A stretch of DNA of 64,000 nucleotides from Salinisphaera sp052044135 (GTDB lineage Bacteria; Pseudomonadota; Gammaproteobacteria; Nevskiales; Salinisphaeraceae): NCBI RefSeq assembly GCF_052044135.1, contig NZ_JBQDYF010000018.1:3127-67126 (forward strand), given 5' to 3'. Both the position numbers and the translations under genes were made by a program. The notes under the pieces were generated by a model. The model was not told where the DNA came from and searched no databases. It worked only from the letters and a program-made list of their open reading frames with translations. This document shows positions 34,953 to 43,028 of the stretch, one piece after another. Each line of letters starts with the position of its first letter. The stretch's first letter is position 1.

Positions 34953-35071
34953 TTAATTCGGCATCAAAGCAGCTGACTTCATCAGCTGCTTTCAACGCCT
35001 TCAAAAATAAAAGCCGGCGCCTGCCCGTCTTTTATTTTCAAAGTCTTCGCGGCCAATGGTCGCGGCGAGCA
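34953..35071. repeat. Dispersed 119-nt palindromic repeat, copy 1
   Basis: This segment aligns without gaps to 63882-64000 with 12 differences by hand count (about 90% identity). Both contain a long hairpin core in which GCCTTC-AAAATAAAAG pairs with CTTTTATTTT-CAAAG, followed by a GCGGCCAATGG-CCGC small stem. It sits in the 575-nt gap between the divergent binding-protein and GntR genes; the rest of that gap (34735-34952) shows nothing I can name. Confidence 0.88.
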
Positions 35072-35089
35072 CGCGGTCGCATACTCGCG

Positions 35090-35132
35090 CTATTAACCCG
35101 AAAAATCATCTATTTTTGTGCCAGGTTAATAG
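35090..35132. promoter_or_regulatory. Nested inverted repeat upstream of the GntR gene
   Basis: CTATTAACC (35090-35098) and GGTTAATAG (35124-35132) are perfect inverted copies 25 nt apart. They enclose a second stem, AAAAAT/ATTTTT (35101-35106 and 35112-35117). It lies 64 nt before the regulator ATG, where an autoregulatory operator would be expected, but it could also be the edge of the adjacent dispersed repeat. Confidence 0.4.
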
Positions 35133-35196
35133 AATAACCGGCTGAACATACCCACAGTGCAGCATCGGTTGTCCGGCGCTGCCGTTTGGAACGCCA

Positions 35197-35913
35197 ATGG
35201 CTCGCTACCAAATCGAACGGACCAAACTATCCGATCAGGTCATCCGCCAACTCGAACACGACATCGTTTCCGAGTATTTCAAACCGGGCGATCGCCTGCC
35301 CTCGGAACGGGCGCTCATGGAACAGTTCGGTGTGGGACGGCCGACCATTCGGGAGGCGCTGTTCTCGTTGGAGAAGATGGGGCTGGTCGCGCTGGCCAGT
35401 GGGTCGCGGGCCCGGGTGATCCGGCCTACCCCGGCCGTGGTGCTGAACGGCCTGTCCGGTGTCATGGGCCATCTGTTGTCGAACGTGGATGGCCAGCACC
35501 ATTTCCAGGAGGCGCGGGCGCTGTTCGAGGCGGCGATGGCACGACACGCCGCTGCACATGCAGGCCCGGACGATATCGCGGCGCTGCACACGGCGTTGTC
35601 AGCCAATGCCGAAACGCTCGGTGACGAAGCCGAATTCAAGCGAACCGATATCGCATTCCATCGCGTGCTGGCCACAATTCCGGACAACCCGGTCTATACC
35701 GCAGTCCACGACGCCATGGCCCAATGGTTGGACGATCGTCGCGCGGTAGCGCTGGAGCAGCCCGGCCAGGATCGCATCGCGCTCGCTGCGCACGAACGCA
35801 TCCTGGAAGCGATCACGCGGGGTGATCCCGAAGCTGCGGACCGGGCGATGCGCGTGCATCTCGACCAGCACTACGGCGTTTATCGACGCATGCGCGCCGG
35901 CGAGCGGGAATAG
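35197..35913 (+). CDS. FadR-type GntR transcriptional regulator
   Basis: A 238-aa repressor-type protein. An N-terminal winged helix-turn-helix (about 10-75: GDRLPSERALMEQFGVGRPT, IREALFSLEKMGLV) is followed by an all-helical FCD ligand-binding domain (about 95-230). FCD metal-type residues are visible in DIAFHRVL, AAHERIL and MRVHLDQH. Relatives control sugar-acid catabolism (UxuR, LgoR, DgoR types). It lies between the divergent ABC operon and the convergent altronate-dehydratase-like gene and is the natural candidate to regulate both. The effector is unknown; a 2-keto-3-deoxy acid or aldonate would fit the neighbours. Confidence 0.9.
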   Translation: MARYQIERTKLSDQVIRQLEHDIVSEYFKPGDRLPSERALMEQFGVGRPTIREALFSLEKMGLVALASGSRARVIRPTPAVVLNGLSGVMGHLLSNVDGQHHFQEARALFEAAMARHAAAHAGPDDIAALHTALSANAETLGDEAEFKRTDIAFHRVLATIPDNPVYTAVHDAMAQWLDDRRAVALEQPGQDRIALAAHERILEAITRGDPEAADRAMRVHLDQHYGVYRRMRAGERE

Positions 35914-35933
35914 CGCCGGCCGAGCCGGCGGTC

Positions 35934-37469
35934 TTACATGGTCGCACCCAGCTGCCAGGGCACGAACTCGTTGTCGCCGTAGCCGAATTCTTCACTCTTG
36001 CTGGACTTGCCCGAGGCCACTTCGAGCATGCGAGCGAAGATGCGCTCGCCGCACTCGGCCAGCGTCTCGTCGCCGGTCGCCAGAGTGCCGCAGTTGAGGT
36101 CCATGTCTTCGCGCTGCTGTTCGTAGAGCGTCGTGTTGGTGGCGAGCTTGATCGAGGGCGAGGGCTTGGCGCCGAACGCCGAGCCGCGACCGGTGGTGAA
36201 ACAGACCAGATTGGCCCCGCCCGCGATCTGCCCGGTGGCCGCCACCGGGTCGTAGCCCGGTGTGTCCATATAGACCAAGCCCCGGGCGGTCACGCGCTCG
36301 GCATACTGGTACACATCCACCAGATTCGTGGTGCCACCCTTGGCGACCGCACCCAATGATTTTTCCAGAATCGTGGTGATGCCGCCCGCCTTGTTGCCGG
36401 GCGACGGATTGTTGTTCATTTCCGCGCCTTCGCGGCGGGTATAGGCCTCCCACCAGCGAATACGGGCGAGCAGCTTCTCGGCCACTTCCGGCGATACGGC
36501 GCGGCGGGTGAGCAGATGCTCGGCCCCGTAGATCTCCGGCGTTTCCGACAGGAGCGCCGTGCCACCGTGTTCGACCAGCCGGTCGACCGCATAGCCGAGC
36601 GCCGGATTGGCCGTGATCCCGGAATAGCTGTCCGAGCCGCCGCACTGCAGCGCGACACATAACTCGGAGGCCGGGATCGGCTCGCGTGCGGCCTGGTTGA
36701 TCTCGGGCAGCAGCTCGCGGATCAGTGCGGTGGCCCGCTCGATGGTCTGGCGGGTGCCGCCGCTGGCCTGGATCGTCATCGAGCGTACTGGCTTGATCGC
36801 GCGCAATCCCTCGATGCGTTGCAGCCCGCCGACCTGCATCACCTCGCAGCCCAGCCCCAGGAACAGCACGGCAGCCACATTGGGGTGGTCGGCATAGCCC
36901 TGTAAAGTGCGCCTGAGCGTTTCGAAGCCTTCGCCCGAGTCCGCCATGCCGCAGCCGCCCGGATGGGTGAGCGCGATCACGCCGTCGACGTCGGGGTAGG
37001 CGTCCAGTTCGCCGGAAAAGCGAAACCCGTCGGCGATATGCCGGGCCGCGGTCGCCGAGCAGTTCACGCTGGATATGATCGCGACATAGTTGCGCGTGCC
37101 GGCGCGGCCGTCCGCACGACGATAGCCGGCGAAGGTGGCCGGCTGCTCGACAAAGCGGGTGGGCCGGGCGTCCTCGCAGAACGCATAATCGGGACGGATG
37201 TCGCCCATGGTCAGGTTGTGCATGTGCACGTGCTCGCCGGCCTCGATCGCGCAAGAGGCGAAACCGATGATCTGGCCGTAGCGCAGCACCGGTTCGCCCG
37301 CCACGATCGCGCGCGTGGCGATCTTGTGGCCGGCCGCGATGTTCGAAACCGCGGTCACGCCCGCGGCGCCCAGCGTTTCACCGGCCGTGATCGCGTGGCG
37401 CGCAATCGCGACGTCGTCGTCGGCATGGAGTTGAATCGTCGGGCTGTCACTGGCGATGGCTGCGGACAT
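35934..37469 (-). CDS. Altronate/galactarate dehydratase-family enzyme
   Basis: A 511-aa full-length UxaA/GarD-family dehydratase. The N-terminal SAF domain (about 13-85, IQLHADDDVAIARHAITAGE) is joined to the large domain carrying THPGGCGMADSGEGFETL, LGLGCEVMQVGG, LQCGGSDSYSGITANPALGY, NNPSPGNKAGGITTI and FTTGRGSAFG. Conserved cysteines in those motifs are candidate Fe ligands. It likely converts a sugar acid to its 2-keto-3-deoxy derivative. Sequence features lie between UxaA and GarD, so the substrate is open and I do not assign a gene symbol. ATG 37469 has a GAGGAGAGG ribosome site. Confidence 0.87.
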   Translation of the reverse strand: MSAAIASDSPTIQLHADDDVAIARHAITAGETLGAAGVTAVSNIAAGHKIATRAIVAGEPVLRYGQIIGFASCAIEAGEHVHMHNLTMGDIRPDYAFCEDARPTRFVEQPATFAGYRRADGRAGTRNYVAIISSVNCSATAARHIADGFRFSGELDAYPDVDGVIALTHPGGCGMADSGEGFETLRRTLQGYADHPNVAAVLFLGLGCEVMQVGGLQRIEGLRAIKPVRSMTIQASGGTRQTIERATALIRELLPEINQAAREPIPASELCVALQCGGSDSYSGITANPALGYAVDRLVEHGGTALLSETPEIYGAEHLLTRRAVSPEVAEKLLARIRWWEAYTRREGAEMNNNPSPGNKAGGITTILEKSLGAVAKGGTTNLVDVYQYAERVTARGLVYMDTPGYDPVAATGQIAGGANLVCFTTGRGSAFGAKPSPSIKLATNTTLYEQQREDMDLNCGTLATGDETLAECGERIFARMLEVASGKSSKSEEFGYGDNEFVPWQLGATM

Positions 37470-37524
37470 GGTGTGTCCTCTCCTCAGGTCTGCTGTCCCG
37501 GACCGCGCAAGCCCGTCTGAAACG

Positions 37525-37556
37525 TGGGTATAGCTGTTATACCCATGCGTATTCAA
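37525..37556 (-). promoter_or_regulatory. Promoter with overlapping operator for the dehydratase gene
   Basis: On the minus strand TTGAAT (37556-37551) and CTATAC (37533-37528) are exactly 17 nt apart, a good sigma-70 arrangement. A perfect inverted repeat TGGGTATA-gctgt-TATACCCA (37525-37545) covers the -10. GGTATA/TATACC half-sites resemble those of UxuR/ExuR-type GntR operators, so repression by the adjacent FadR-type regulator is likely. Confidence 0.6.
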
Positions 37557-37820
37557 TAGCGCTATGTTTCAGGCCGTGCGCGATCAGGGCGGACGCTCGA
37601 GGGGTCGCGCAGCCGTTGCCCGTGCCGCGACAGTCGCGGCGCTGCGCTGCCAATCGCTCGGCGGGCGCGACGTCGAACCGGGCGCGGGTTGTCGGGTTCG
37701 GCCGCATCTTTTCCGGCTTGCGGGTGATCGCCCTCGATCCGCGCCGCCTGTTCGGCGGCGAGACGCTGCCCGATGACGTGGCGCGCATGAACGCGCTCCG
37801 AGACGGGTCGCCGGCGCCGT
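37557..37820. other. Gap between dehydratase promoter and SDR gene
   Basis: There is no confident gene here. A plus-strand frame at 37616-37858 encodes a plausible-looking stretch (SGLRVIALDPRRLFGGE) with a good GC3 pattern but overlaps the end of the SDR gene and matches no family I can name. It may be the tail of a decayed gene. Confidence 0.3.
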
Positions 37821-38564
37821 TCAGCCGCGGCCCATGTAGGGCATGCCGTTGGCCATGATCGTCATGAACGGCACATTCGCCTCGGGCGGCAGTTCCGCCA
37901 TGAAGCAGACCGCGCGCGCGACGTCGTCGACCGCCATCACCGGTTCGGCGGCCAGGTGGCCATCGGCTTGCGGTACGCCTTTTGGCATGGCCTCGGTCAT
38001 GTCGCTGGCGGCATTGCCGATGTCGATCTGGCCGCAGGTGATGGCGTGCGCCCGGCCGTCGAGGTTGATCGACCGGGTCAGGCCGGTGATGGCGTGCTTG
38101 GTCGCGGTGTAGGGCGCCGAGCCGGGGCGCGGTACATGCGCCGAGATCGAGCCGTTGTTGATGATGCGGCCGCCGGCGGGCGCCTGTCGCTTCATCAGGC
38201 GATAAGCGGCGCGAGCGCACAGAAACGAACCGGTCAGGTTCACGTCGACCAGGGCGCGCCAGTCGGCCTCGTCGATATCGCCGAATTCAGTGGCGGGTAT
38301 GTTGCGCCCGGCGTTGTTGAACAGCAGGTCGAGCCGCCCGAAGCGTCGTTCGATCCGTTCGAACAGGGCGTCCACCGATGTCGAATCGGCCACGTCGCTG
38401 GGCACGACCAGCGGGTCGCCGCTCAGCTCGGCGGCGACTTCGGCCAGCGGTGCCTGGCGCCGGCCGGTCAGCACCAGTTCGAAACCCGCCGCGTCGAGTG
38501 CGATGGCGCAGGCGCGGCCGATGCCGCGCCCCGCGCCGGTGACCAGCGCGATCTTCGTCGTCAT
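37821..38564 (-). CDS. SDR family oxidoreductase
   Basis: A 247-aa classical short-chain dehydrogenase. It has the cofactor motif TGAGRGIGRA, NNAG, and catalytic Ser-Tyr-Lys in NNGSISAHVP and YTATKHAI. The C-terminal loop QIDIGNAASDMTE is typical of the family. It is upstream of the dehydratase on the same strand, with a 351-nt gap. In non-phosphorylative sugar pathways an SDR either oxidises the sugar to a lactone (feeding the SMP-30 lactonase) or oxidises a 2-keto-3-deoxy acid; which applies here is not determinable. ATG 38564 has GGGGA 6 nt upstream; a GTG lies 12 nt further up. Confidence 0.9.
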   Translation of the reverse strand: MTTKIALVTGAGRGIGRACAIALDAAGFELVLTGRRQAPLAEVAAELSGDPLVVPSDVADSTSVDALFERIERRFGRLDLLFNNAGRNIPATEFGDIDEADWRALVDVNLTGSFLCARAAYRLMKRQAPAGGRIINNGSISAHVPRPGSAPYTATKHAITGLTRSINLDGRAHAITCGQIDIGNAASDMTEAMPKGVPQADGHLAAEPVMAVDDVARAVCFMAELPPEANVPFMTIMANGMPYMGRG

Positions 38565-38648
38565 ATGCGTCCCCACGATGGCTGTTGCGAACCGATCGCC
38601 CAGCGTATCGCACTCACGGCCACGAACGCGCGACCGCGCGGGCCCCGG

Positions 38649-40244
38649 TCAGTGCCGGAAATGCCGCATGCCGGTGAACAGCATGGCGATGCCTGCCTCG
38701 TCGGCGGCCGCGATGACTTCCTCGTCGCGAATCGAGCCGCCCGGCTGGATTACGGCGGCCACGCCCGCCTCGGCGGCGGTGTCGATCCCGTCGCGGAACG
38801 GGAAGAAGGCGTCCGACGCCATCACCGAACCGGCCACGTCCAGTTCGGCGTCGGCCGCCTTCTGGCGCGCGATGCGGGCCGAATCCACGCGGCTCATCTG
38901 GCCCGCGCCCACGCCTACGGTCGCCCCGTCGCGGGCATAGACGATCGCATTGGACTTGACGTATTTCGCCACGCGCCAGGCAAACAGCATGTCCTGCAGT
39001 TGTTCGCCGGTGGGCTCGATCCGGGTCACGGCCTTGAGTTGGCGGCGGTCGAGCAGTTGGTCGTCGTTGTCCTGCACCAGCAGGCCGCCGGCGATCTGCT
39101 TGATGGCGAGACCGGCATTGTCGGTTTTTCGCCAGGGTCCGGTGATCAACACGCGCAGGTTCTTCTTGCCAGCGAACACGGCCAGTGCGTCTTCGGTGAT
39201 CGCGGGGGCCAGAATGACCTCGGCGAACTGGTTGGAGGTGATCGCCTCGGCGGTATCGGCGCCGAGTTCGGCGTTGAACGCGATGATGCCGCCGAAGGAG
39301 GAGACCGGATCGGTGGCGAAGGCGCGTCGATAGGCGGACGTGAGATCGGGCGCCACGGCCACGCCGCAGGGGTTGGCGTGCTTGACGATCACGCAGGCCG
39401 GCGCCTGATCGAAGGCTTTGACGCAGGCCAGGGCGGCGTCGGCATCGGCCAGGTTGTTGTAGGACAGCGGCTTGCCCTGGGCGACGCGGGCATCGACCAG
39501 GCTCGCTTCGGTACGCCGACCGTCGGCATAGAGCGCGGCGCGCTGGTGTGGATTCTCGCCGTAGCGCAGATCGGCGCGCTTGCTGTAGACCGGCGCATGG
39601 CGCGCGGGCAGGACGTCGGACGTGCCGGCGCCGGCTGGCTGGTCTTCGCCCGCGAGGTAGGCCGCGATGGCGCGGTCATAGGCCGCGGTGTGGGCGAATC
39701 CCTTGGCCGCTAGGCGTTGCCGGGTCGCCTCGAGCGTGCCGCCATGCGCGGCCAGGTCGTCGAGTACGGCGGCATAATCGGCGCCGTCGACCACCAGCGT
39801 GACATCGGCGTGATTCTTCGCCGCGGCCCGCAGCATGGCCGGCCCGCCGATATCGATGGTCTCGATCGCGGTGGCGCGGTCGGTGCCGGGCTTGGCGATG
39901 GTCTGTTCGAACGGGTAGAGATTGACCACGACCAGGTCGATCGGTGCGATGTCCTGTTCGGCCATCACGGGGTCGTCGGTGCCGCGCCGGCCCAGGATGC
40001 CGCCGTGAATCTTCGGGTGCAGCGTCTTGACGCGACCGTCCATGATCTCGGGTGCGCCGGTATGGGTGGCGACATCGGTCACCATCACGCCGGCTTCGCG
40101 CAACATGCGCGCGGTGCCCCCGGTCGACAGGATTTCCACGCCGTGATTGTCGACCAGCGCGCGGGCGAAATCGGCCACGCCGGTCTTGTCGGAGACGCTG
40201 ATCAAGGCGCGGCGGATGGGGGCGACGAAAGGGGTCGAAGTCAT
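38649..40244 (-). CDS. purH: Bifunctional AICAR transformylase/IMP cyclohydrolase
   Basis: A 531-aa enzyme for the last two steps of IMP synthesis. The N-terminal MGS-like cyclohydrolase domain (about 1-195: ALISVSDKTGVADFARAL, ILSTGGTARMLREAGV, VVVNLYPFEQT) is followed by the transformylase domain with KHANPCGVAVA and EVILAPAITEDA. The C-terminal RPGGSIRDEEV-type motif appears as QPGGSIRDEEVI. It lies 69 nt downstream of fis, with a terminator between them. Confidence 0.97.
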   Translation of the reverse strand: MTSTPFVAPIRRALISVSDKTGVADFARALVDNHGVEILSTGGTARMLREAGVMVTDVATHTGAPEIMDGRVKTLHPKIHGGILGRRGTDDPVMAEQDIAPIDLVVVNLYPFEQTIAKPGTDRATAIETIDIGGPAMLRAAAKNHADVTLVVDGADYAAVLDDLAAHGGTLEATRQRLAAKGFAHTAAYDRAIAAYLAGEDQPAGAGTSDVLPARHAPVYSKRADLRYGENPHQRAALYADGRRTEASLVDARVAQGKPLSYNNLADADAALACVKAFDQAPACVIVKHANPCGVAVAPDLTSAYRRAFATDPVSSFGGIIAFNAELGADTAEAITSNQFAEVILAPAITEDALAVFAGKKNLRVLITGPWRKTDNAGLAIKQIAGGLLVQDNDDQLLDRRQLKAVTRIEPTGEQLQDMLFAWRVAKYVKSNAIVYARDGATVGVGAGQMSRVDSARIARQKAADAELDVAGSVMASDAFFPFRDGIDTAAEAGVAAVIQPGGSIRDEEVIAAADEAGIAMLFTGMRHFRH

Positions 40245-40264
40245 GGCGTGGCGATGGTGGCAAA

Positions 40265-40285
40265 CAAAAAACCCGCGGCGCGGGT
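40265..40285 (-). terminator. Intrinsic terminator between fis and purH
   Basis: On the minus strand a 7-bp stem ACCCGCG/CGCGGGT with a one-base centre is followed directly by TTTTTTG. It would end or attenuate transcription after fis, so purH probably depends on read-through or a promoter in the short gap. Confidence 0.75.
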
Positions 40286-40313
40286 CGTCGGACGAGGCGC
40301 GCCGCGAGGCGGA

Positions 40314-40586
40314 TTATTGATCGAGATTGTAACTGCGCAGTTTCTTGCGCAGGGTGCCGCGATTGAGGCCGAGCATGGCGGCGGCACGGGACTGGTTGCC
40401 GCGGTTGTAGTCCAGCACCCGTTCGAGCAACGGGCGCTCCACCTGCTCGAGCACCATGCGATAGAGATCCGTGGGCGGCGCGCCGCCGTTGAGCGACTCG
40501 AGATAACGGTCGAGGCTCGCCCCGACGTAGTGACTCAGCGGCTGTGCGTTGTCATCGTCGGCGTCGGAATGGCGCATCCGGATCAT
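40314..40586 (-). CDS. fis: Fis nucleoid-associated protein
   Basis: A 90-aa DNA-bending protein. The C-terminal helix-turn-helix reads NQSRAAAMLGLNRGTLRKKL and the protein ends SYNLDQ; the preceding dimerisation helices include LYRMVLEQVERPLLERVL. Fis bends DNA and controls rRNA and growth-phase genes. The prmA-fis-purH order is common in non-enteric gammaproteobacteria. The start could be M1 or M4 (MRHSD). Confidence 0.96.
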   Translation of the reverse strand: MIRMRHSDADDDNAQPLSHYVGASLDRYLESLNGGAPPTDLYRMVLEQVERPLLERVLDYNRGNQSRAAAMLGLNRGTLRKKLRSYNLDQ

Positions 40587-40643
40587 CAGCCTGGTGGGAA
40601 CAGCGCGAAACTATAACGGCAATCGGCGTCCAGCAAAAGGCGA

Positions 40644-41543
40644 CTATCGGTGGTGTCGGGATGCGGCGACAGCACGCTGCCCGACCAGCCTTGCCCAGCC
40701 GTCCTCCAGGACGGGTTGCGCGAACGTGAAGCTTGCTTCGTAGGCGGCCCGGACATCCTCGATCTGGCGCGCCAGCAGGCCGGCCAACACGACCGGCGCG
40801 CCGGGGGCGGCCAGCGCTGTCAGCGTGGGGGCCAGTTCGATCAGCGGCTTGGCCAGGATGTTGGCCAGCACGATATCGAACGGCTCGCCTTCGATCGCGT
40901 CCATGGGCGGGGTTGCGATGCGGTCGGATACCGCATTGCGGATCGCGTTCTCGCGCGTTGCCCGCACCGCCTGGTCGTCGATGTCGACCGCGACCACTTC
41001 GGTCGCGCCGAGGCGTGCCGCGGCGATCGCGAGAATACCGGAGCCGCAGCCGTAATCGATCACCCGTTTGCCCACCAGGTCCTGGCGGGCAAGCCAATGC
41101 AGGCAAAGGCGGGTCGTGGGATGCGTTCCGGTGCCGAAGGCCAGGCCCGGGTCGAGCCGGACCACGACGGCGTCCTCGTCGGCATCGACCGCCGCGCTGT
41201 GCGGCGCGATCCACAGGCGCTCGCCGAAGATCAGCGGCGGGTGCTCGGCCAGCCAGGCGCTGGCCCAGTCCTGGTTGTCGAGGGTGTCGGTTTCGATCGC
41301 TGCGTCGTCGCCCAGCGCCTCGCCGAGCGCAGCCACGATGGGTTCGGCCGGAGTGTCCTGGGCGAACAGGCCGATCACGCGCGCGCGCTGAAACGCGGGC
41401 TGGCTGTTCGGTATTTCCTCCACGGTCAGCTCGTCGCCGGCATCGAGTTCGGTGATCGCGTCGGCGCCGAAGCGCTCGAAGACGGCCTCCGCGAGTTGCG
41501 TGCGATGCGTGGTCGCGGTGATCTGAAGCCAGGCTATTGCCAT
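40644..41543 (-). CDS. prmA: Ribosomal protein L11 methyltransferase
   Basis: A 299-aa SAM-dependent methyltransferase that trimethylates L11. An N-terminal recognition domain (MAIAWLQITATTHRTQLAE) precedes the catalytic domain with LAFGTGTHPTTRLCLHWL, the SAM motif VIDYGCGSGILAIAAARLGA and the NILAKPLIEL (NPPY-like) motif. ATG 41543 is 8 nt after the accC stop, implying co-transcription. Confidence 0.97.
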   Translation of the reverse strand: MAIAWLQITATTHRTQLAEAVFERFGADAITELDAGDELTVEEIPNSQPAFQRARVIGLFAQDTPAEPIVAALGEALGDDAAIETDTLDNQDWASAWLAEHPPLIFGERLWIAPHSAAVDADEDAVVVRLDPGLAFGTGTHPTTRLCLHWLARQDLVGKRVIDYGCGSGILAIAAARLGATEVVAVDIDDQAVRATRENAIRNAVSDRIATPPMDAIEGEPFDIVLANILAKPLIELAPTLTALAAPGAPVVLAGLLARQIEDVRAAYEASFTFAQPVLEDGWARLVGQRAVAASRHHR

Positions 41544-41551
41544 GTCGTGCC

Positions 41552-42907
41552 TCAGACCTTGCCCAGACGCTCGCGGATCTTCTTTTCCAGCCAGTGGATG
41601 GACACACCGCCGGCCGCGAAATCCGGATCGTTCAGAATCCATTCGTGCAGGGCGAGATTGGTATGGATGCCGTCCACCACCATCTCGGACAGCGCCATAT
41701 CCATGCGCGCCCGCGCCGCGTCGCGCGTATCGCCATGGGCGATCAGCTTGCCGATCAGCGAGTCGTAGTAGGGCGGCACGGTATAGCCGGCGTACATGTG
41801 GCTGTCCATGCGGATGCCGGGCCCGCCGGGCGCGTGGTATTGCGTGATCTTGCCGGGCGACGGGGCGAATGTTTCCGGGTGCTCGGCGTTGACGCGACAC
41901 TCGATCGCGTGTCCGCGCATGACGATATCGTCCTGGGTGTAGCGCAGCTTCTCGCCGGCGGCCACGCGCAGCTGCTCGGCGACCAGGTCCACACCGGTGA
42001 CCATCTCGGTGACCGGATGCTCGACCTGGATACGCGTGTTCATTTCGATGAAATGGAACTCGCCGTTTTCGTACAGGAACTCGAATGTGCCCGCGCCGCG
42101 ATAGCCGATGCGCTTGCAGGCCTCCACGCAGAGGCTGCCGATATGCTCGCGCTGCTCGGGCGTGATGCCCGGTGCCGGCGACTCCTCGATCACCTTCTGG
42201 TGGCGACGTTGCGGCGAACAGTCGCGCTCGCCCAGATGGATCGCGTTGCCGTGTGTGTCGCACAACACCTGAACCTCGACGTGGCGCGGCAGCTCCAGGT
42301 ATTTCTCCATGTAGACCTGCGGATTGCCAAACGCACTGGCGGCCTCGCGCCGCGCCATGTCGACCGCGCCGGCCAGGTCGTCCGGCTCGTAGACCACGTG
42401 CATGCCGCGGCCGCCGCCGCCGCCCACGGCCTTGATGATCACCGGGTAGCCGATGCGATCGGCGATCTCGCGGTTCTCGACATCATCGGCGGTCAGCGGT
42501 TTGCCCGAGCCGGGCACGCAGGGCACCCCGGCCGCCATCATTTCCTGGATGGCGGATGTCTTGTCGCCCATCAGGCGGATGGTTTCGGCTCGCGGGCCGA
42601 TGAAGGTGAAGCCGGATTGCTCGACGGATTCGGCAAAGTCGGCATTTTCCGACAGAAAGCCGTAGCCCGGATGAATCGCGGACGCGCCCGCCACCTCGGC
42701 CGTACTCATGAGCACGGCCATGTTCAGATAACTGGCCGTGGCCGACGGCGGGCCGATGCAGACCGCTTCCTCGGCCAGCAGCACGTGCTTCTGGTCGCGG
42801 TCGGCCGTGGAATAGGCCGCGATCACGGGAATACCGAGCTGACGACAGGCGCGCAGGATACGCAGCGCGATTTCGCCGCGGTTGGCGATGAGAACCTTGT
42901 CCAGCAT
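41552..42907 (-). CDS. accC: Acetyl-CoA carboxylase biotin carboxylase subunit
   Basis: A 451-aa ATP-grasp enzyme that carboxylates biotin on AccB for malonyl-CoA formation. It begins MLDKVLIANRGEIALRILRA and contains the glycine-rich KAVGGGGGRGMHVV ATP loop, the FIEMNTRIQVEHPVTEMVTG active site and the C-terminal LEKKIRERLG. ATG 42907 matches family length; a longer upstream frame lacks similarity. Confidence 0.98.
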   Translation of the reverse strand: MLDKVLIANRGEIALRILRACRQLGIPVIAAYSTADRDQKHVLLAEEAVCIGPPSATASYLNMAVLMSTAEVAGASAIHPGYGFLSENADFAESVEQSGFTFIGPRAETIRLMGDKTSAIQEMMAAGVPCVPGSGKPLTADDVENREIADRIGYPVIIKAVGGGGGRGMHVVYEPDDLAGAVDMARREAASAFGNPQVYMEKYLELPRHVEVQVLCDTHGNAIHLGERDCSPQRRHQKVIEESPAPGITPEQREHIGSLCVEACKRIGYRGAGTFEFLYENGEFHFIEMNTRIQVEHPVTEMVTGVDLVAEQLRVAAGEKLRYTQDDIVMRGHAIECRVNAEHPETFAPSPGKITQYHAPGGPGIRMDSHMYAGYTVPPYYDSLIGKLIAHGDTRDAARARMDMALSEMVVDGIHTNLALHEWILNDPDFAAGGVSIHWLEKKIRERLGKV

Positions 42908-43028
42908 GAGTGAACCTCGGGTCAGGTCGTCGCGCGGATCGGGCTGCGACCCGGCGCCGACGCGGTGATGGGGTGGGCGTGGGCGTTTGCTCGCGCGCGG
43001 CGCCTCAACAGCGCGCCGCGCCACGTGA

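Noticed and set aside
40314..40586. fis being unusual because dusB is not upstream
   Set aside because: prmA-fis-purH is an established order outside the enterics, so the context is ordinary.
41537..42913. A 458-residue plus-strand frame
   Set aside because: It is antisense to accC and has no family-like motif.
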